DNA of 8,905 nucleotides from Nanosynbacter sp. (lineage in GTDB: Bacteria > Patescibacteriota > Saccharimonadia > Saccharimonadales > Saccharimonadaceae): positions 1-8,905 of the forward strand of contig JABZJR010000023.1 of assembly GCA_015257705.1 (NCBI GenBank), written 5' to 3'. Under the pieces are notes generated by a model. That model worked only from the letters and a program-made list of their open reading frames with translations, had not been told where the DNA came from and ran no database searches. This document shows positions 6,956 to 8,905 of the stretch, piece after piece (the first letter of the stretch is position 1; each line of letters begins with the position of its first letter). Position numbers and translations under genes: made by a program.

Positions 6956-7240
6956 ATGAGATATATGGAATTTTTTGCTGGATTGTTGGGGAGTGCTGAT
7001 AGTCTTGGTGTGCCGAAGAATAATGATGTAGATATTATGAAGTTTGTTAATTTGGCATTTTGGGTGGCTGGTGTCGTAGCTGTTATTATTGTGATTATTG
7101 CTGGGATAAATTATTCCCTATCTGCTGGCGATCCAGCTAAGACTGCCAGCGCAAAGAATACTATTCTATATGCAGTCATCGGTTTGGTAATTATTGCTAA
7201 CGCGATTGCTATAACAGGTTATATTATAGGAAAGGTTTAA
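6956..7240 (+). CDS. T4SS pilin-like protein 3, 94 aa, without signal peptide
   Basis: This is the shortest pilin-like protein in the array. It has the two hydrophobic helices (about 31-53 and 70-91) and the turn LSAGDPAKTASAK but no cleavable leader. The first 28 residues are mildly polar, lack the Lys/Arg-then-hydrophobic pattern, and contain no cysteine. The start is supported by AGGAG at 6945-6949 and the one-base gap after the previous stop; no upstream in-frame extension could hold a signal peptide without running through gene 2. It would have to be inserted by its first helix alone. It could be a structural variant, a membrane-retained assembly factor, or a pilin that has lost its leader. 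Confidence 0.82.
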   Translation: MRYMEFFAGLLGSADSLGVPKNNDVDIMKFVNLAFWVAGVVAVIIVIIAGINYSLSAGDPAKTASAKNTILYAVIGLVIIANAIAITGYIIGKV

Positions 7241-7241
7241 G

Positions 7242-7670
7242 ATGAAGATTTTTACAAAAATCCTGGCGGCTGGAATACTAATGATTGGGCTACTTGGAGT
7301 GCTTAATCCAGTGGTGTCTGCAGCTAACGGTATTAATATTTGCTCAAAGGAAAATGGAAGCGACAACTCTGTCTATTGTCAAAATAAAGATAGCGGTGAA
7401 GGTCAGGTGAATGGTATTATAAAAACTATCGTTGAAGTTCTACTTATGGCTGTCGGTGCTATCTCGATTATTATGATAGTTATTGGTGGTATTTTATTTG
7501 CGCTTTCCAGTGGTGATGCTCAGAAGGCTGCAAAAGCTAGGAGTACTATTTTATATGCTGTCGTTGGCTTAATAGTCTCTGTATTCGCTTCGGCGATTGT
7601 CAATTTTGTGTTTGATGGGTTTAATAAGCCCGTCAAACATGATGAATCTAGTAATCATAATAAGGAGTAA
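7242..7670 (+). CDS. T4SS pilin-like protein 4, 142 aa
   Basis: It has a signal peptide (1 to about 27, ending VVSA) and a mature segment with a cysteine pair (C34, C46). Two hydrophobic helices follow (about 60-87 and 103-124), joined by LSSGDAQKAAKAR. Unlike its neighbours it carries a hydrophilic tail of about 18 residues after the second helix, rich in Lys, His, Asp, Ser and Asn. In the VirB2 topology this tail would lie outside the membrane. The start has AGGAAAGG upstream and follows the previous stop by one base. The DNA encoding the start of the tail forms a strong hairpin (7611-7637). Confidence 0.85.
   Translation: MKIFTKILAAGILMIGLLGVLNPVVSAANGINICSKENGSDNSVYCQNKDSGEGQVNGIIKTIVEVLLMAVGAISIIMIVIGGILFALSSGDAQKAAKARSTILYAVVGLIVSVFASAIVNFVFDGFNKPVKHDESSNHNKE
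7611..7637 (+). repeat. Hairpin near the 3' end of pilin gene 4
   Basis: Positions 7611-7620 can pair with 7628-7637 over 10 bp (two of them G-U in RNA) around a 7-base loop. No T-run follows on either strand, so it is not a classic terminator. It sits about 25 bases before the Shine-Dalgarno of pilin gene 5 and could stabilise or mark a processing point in the mRNA. Confidence 0.5.
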
Positions 7671-7672
7671 AA

Positions 7673-8083
7673 ATGAAAAAAATGATATTATCGGCGTTAA
7701 TTGTAGCTTGTTCGGTTTTTGGAGCTTCAGCTATATCAGCAGCTTTTCTTTCTACAAACGTTTCCGCGCAAGCTGCTGATGGTGTAAAGAAAGGTATAAC
7801 AACTGCTACTACGGCGGATATGGAAAATAAAAGCATTGCAGGTGAAGGTGGATTAATAAATATATTGATTAATTTTCTGCTGTGGACTGTTGGAGTTTTA
7901 TCTGTTGTTATGATTATCTTTAGCGGATTTCGCTATATCACCTCAGCTGGAGATGCCGCAAAAACGAAGTCTGCTCAAACTGCTCTCACTTATTCGATAG
8001 TTGGTCTAATTGTAGCTGTTCTTGCATGGGTTATAGTTAAGATGATTTTGAGACAATTCGGAATTGAGGTAAAGACTAATTAG
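7673..8083 (+). CDS. T4SS pilin-like protein 5, 136 aa
   Basis: It has a long signal peptide (1 to about 32, with NVSA as a likely cleavage context), a mature N-terminal segment of about 27 residues without cysteine, and two hydrophobic helices (about 61-86 and 105-127) joined by TSAGDAAKTKSAQ. The only cysteine, C13, lies inside the leader. Its helix and turn sequence is the closest in the array to pilin 6 (both have RY-x-TSAGD and a Y-x-IVGL-x-VA-x-LA run), suggesting a relatively recent duplication. The start is fixed by AAGGAG at 7662-7667 and the two-base gap after gene 4. It is the last member of the tightly packed group, and no terminator follows it before the promoter of gene 6. Confidence 0.85.
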   Translation: MKKMILSALIVACSVFGASAISAAFLSTNVSAQAADGVKKGITTATTADMENKSIAGEGGLINILINFLLWTVGVLSVVMIIFSGFRYITSAGDAAKTKSAQTALTYSIVGLIVAVLAWVIVKMILRQFGIEVKTN

Positions 8084-8085
8084 TT

Positions 8086-8113
8086 TTGCAAATAACAGAT
8101 AAAAATGTATAAT
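8086..8113 (+). promoter_or_regulatory. Internal promoter for pilin gene 6
   Basis: TTGCAA (8086-8091) and a consensus TATAAT (8108-8113) are separated by 16 bases. The predicted start near 8120 gives a leader of about 25 bases that contains AAGGAG at 8130-8135, nine bases before the ATG. This is the best -10 in the window and the only separate promoter visible inside the pilin array. Confidence 0.75.
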
Positions 8114-8144
8114 AGTAATATCATTAAACAAGGAGAAAATAACA

Positions 8145-8522
8145 ATGAATAAATTAAAATTAATCTTGGCGGGACTACTGGTAGTGCCAACTGTTGCTTT
8201 GGCTGTAGCTCCAGCTGCAAGCGCTGATGGAAGCTTTACTCTAGATAGTGGTGTAAAAAGTGCACAAGGAGAAGGTGTAAGTGACGCCGCTTCAGATCCT
8301 CAGGCTCTGGTTAAGCAATTTGTAAATATATTCTTGTTTGCCGTCGGTGCATTGAGCGTTATTATGCTTATCTGGGGTGGTATCCGATATACCACTTCAG
8401 CCGGTGATAGTAATAAGGTTCAGGCGGCTAAGAACACAGTTTTGTACGCAATTGTCGGTTTGGTGGTTGCAATTTTGGCATACGCAATCGTCAATATGGT
8501 TATCGATAAGTTTAAGGGTTAA
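8145..8522 (+). CDS. T4SS pilin-like protein 6, 125 aa, probable main subunit
   Basis: It has a signal peptide (1 to about 27, ending ASA), a small soluble mature N-terminus of about 28 residues without cysteine, and two hydrophobic helices (about 58-80 and 99-119) joined by TTSAGDSNKVQAAK. A short basic end (DKFKG) follows. This is the canonical VirB2-like layout with the shortest extras. Its own promoter, a strong Shine-Dalgarno and the terminator right after it allow transcription as a single-gene unit at higher level than the five genes upstream. From this I infer that it is the major pilin and the others minor or specialised subunits. That role is not shown by the sequence itself. Confidence 0.87.
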   Translation: MNKLKLILAGLLVVPTVALAVAPAASADGSFTLDSGVKSAQGEGVSDAASDPQALVKQFVNIFLFAVGALSVIMLIWGGIRYTTSAGDSNKVQAAKNTVLYAIVGLVVAILAYAIVNMVIDKFKG

Positions 8523-8536
8523 TCTACCCTACCGGT

Positions 8537-8569
8537 AAAAAAGAGCCTCGCTGATGAGGTTCTTTTTTT
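8537..8569 (+). terminator. Intrinsic terminator of the pilin block
   Basis: GAGCCTC and GAGGTTC pair around a 6-base loop (one G-U pair). They are flanked by an A-run (8537-8542) and a seven-T run (8563-8569). It lies 14 bases after the stop of pilin gene 6. Confidence 0.9.
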
Positions 8570-8575
8570 ATGGCT

Positions 8576-8607
8576 AAAAAAATACCGCCAACTTGTGACG
8601 GTATTTT
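8576..8607 (-). terminator. Intrinsic terminator of the Hsp20 gene
   Basis: On the minus strand an 11-bp stem (one T-G pair) around the 5-base loop CAAGT is followed by a T-run (complement of the A-run at 8576-8582). It lies about 15 bases beyond the Hsp20 stop and only six bases from the opposing pilin terminator, so each converging unit has its own stop signal. Confidence 0.85.
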
Positions 8608-8621
8608 CTGTGAAATGGTTT

Positions 8622-8905
8622 TTACAGAACTTGAATCTTCTTTGCTTTTTCTTGCTTTATCTTTTCAAAAGTAATTGTCAAAACGCCATCTTTTAATTCT
8701 GCCTTAACGCCTTCTTCATTTACAGCGGTTGGCAATGCTAATGTACGACTGAATTCACCCCAGTAGCACTCTTGGATGTGCCATTGGCGAACATCTGCTT
8801 CGTCACCGCTAGACAGTGTGCCGCTAATTGTTAAGATACCGTCAGAAATGCTTACGTCTAGGTCGTTTCGATCTACGCCGGCAGTACGAGCTTTGATAAC
8901 TAGGT
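8622..8905 (-). CDS. hsp20: Hsp20/alpha-crystallin small heat-shock protein (5' part outside window)
   Basis: ATP-independent holdase chaperone that binds unfolding cytoplasmic proteins. The visible 93 residues cover most of the alpha-crystallin domain. They include the strand VSISDGILTISG, a loop with residues QWHIQECYWGEFSRTLALP, and the family signature AELKDGVLTITF. A short tail ends in KKIQVL, whose I-Q-V is the C-terminal I-x-I/V motif used for oligomer assembly. The stop is TAA (complement of 8622-8624). The start and the N-terminal arm are to the right of the window. It converges on the pilin block and has its own terminator, so a link to the secretion genes is unlikely. No promoter or heat-shock element can be assessed because the 5' end is missing. 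Confidence 0.93.
   Translation of the reverse strand, partial: LVIKARTAGVDRNDLDVSISDGILTISGTLSSGDEADVRQWHIQECYWGEFSRTLALPTAVNEEGVKAELKDGVLTITFEKIKQEKAKKIQVL

Noticed and set aside
8606..8629. A second small stem overlapping the Hsp20 stop codon
   Set aside because: It is A/T-rich, and termination is already explained by the much better stem at 8576-8607.
1..8905. CRISPR arrays, insertion sequences, integrases, or recoded stop codons
   Set aside because: I saw no spaced direct repeats, transposase motifs or terminal repeats. TGA ends a full-length gene, so an alternative code is not supported.

Overview
The window looks like a chromosome segment from a Patescibacteria (Candidate Phyla Radiation) bacterium, most probably a Saccharibacteria (TM7)-type organism. 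The reasons are the AT-rich DNA, the standard stop-codon use (TGA terminates a gene), and a dense array of small two-helix type IV secretion system (T4SS) pilins beside VirB6/TrbL-like polytopic membrane proteins. This gene combination is typical of these ultra-small, often host-attached bacteria. The taxonomic call is inference from gene content and not from a marker gene.

Layout. A leftward block covers 1-5910. It is, in transcription order, a 367-residue predicted lipoprotein (4699-5802), a 981-residue VirB6/TrbL-like membrane protein with a large cysteine-rich exterior domain (1696-4641), and a shorter paralogue of it that runs off the left edge (1-1626, 542 codons visible). The lipoprotein gene and the partial paralogue each have a good sigma70-type promoter. 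The start of the 981-residue gene lies inside a perfect 15-bp inverted repeat. At 5932-6086 is a self-contained tRNA-Asp (GTC) unit on the minus strand, with its own promoter, an encoded CCA and an intrinsic terminator. From 6109 to 8569 a rightward block carries six consecutive T4SS pilin-like genes. The first five are tightly packed (1-base overlap to 2-base gaps). The sixth follows a 61-base gap that holds its own near-consensus promoter and a strong Shine-Dalgarno, so it is the best candidate for the main pilin subunit. The block ends at an intrinsic terminator, back to back with a second terminator serving the converging, left-truncated Hsp20 small heat-shock gene at the right edge.

How the genes may work together. 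The two VirB6-like proteins would form or line an inner-membrane channel, the pilins would assemble a surface filament or channel extension, and the lipoprotein would sit on the outer face of the cytoplasmic membrane next to them. No VirB4/VirD4 ATPase, relaxase or peptidase is present in the window, so whether the apparatus moves DNA, moves protein, or acts in attachment to a host cell cannot be decided here. Hsp20 is probably an unrelated neighbour.

The strongest unexplained signals are the inverted repeat locking the start of the 981-residue gene, a promoter placed so close to the 1-1626 gene that its mRNA should be essentially leaderless, the sixfold pilin diversification with one signal-peptide-less member, and a strong hairpin inside the end of the fourth pilin gene.
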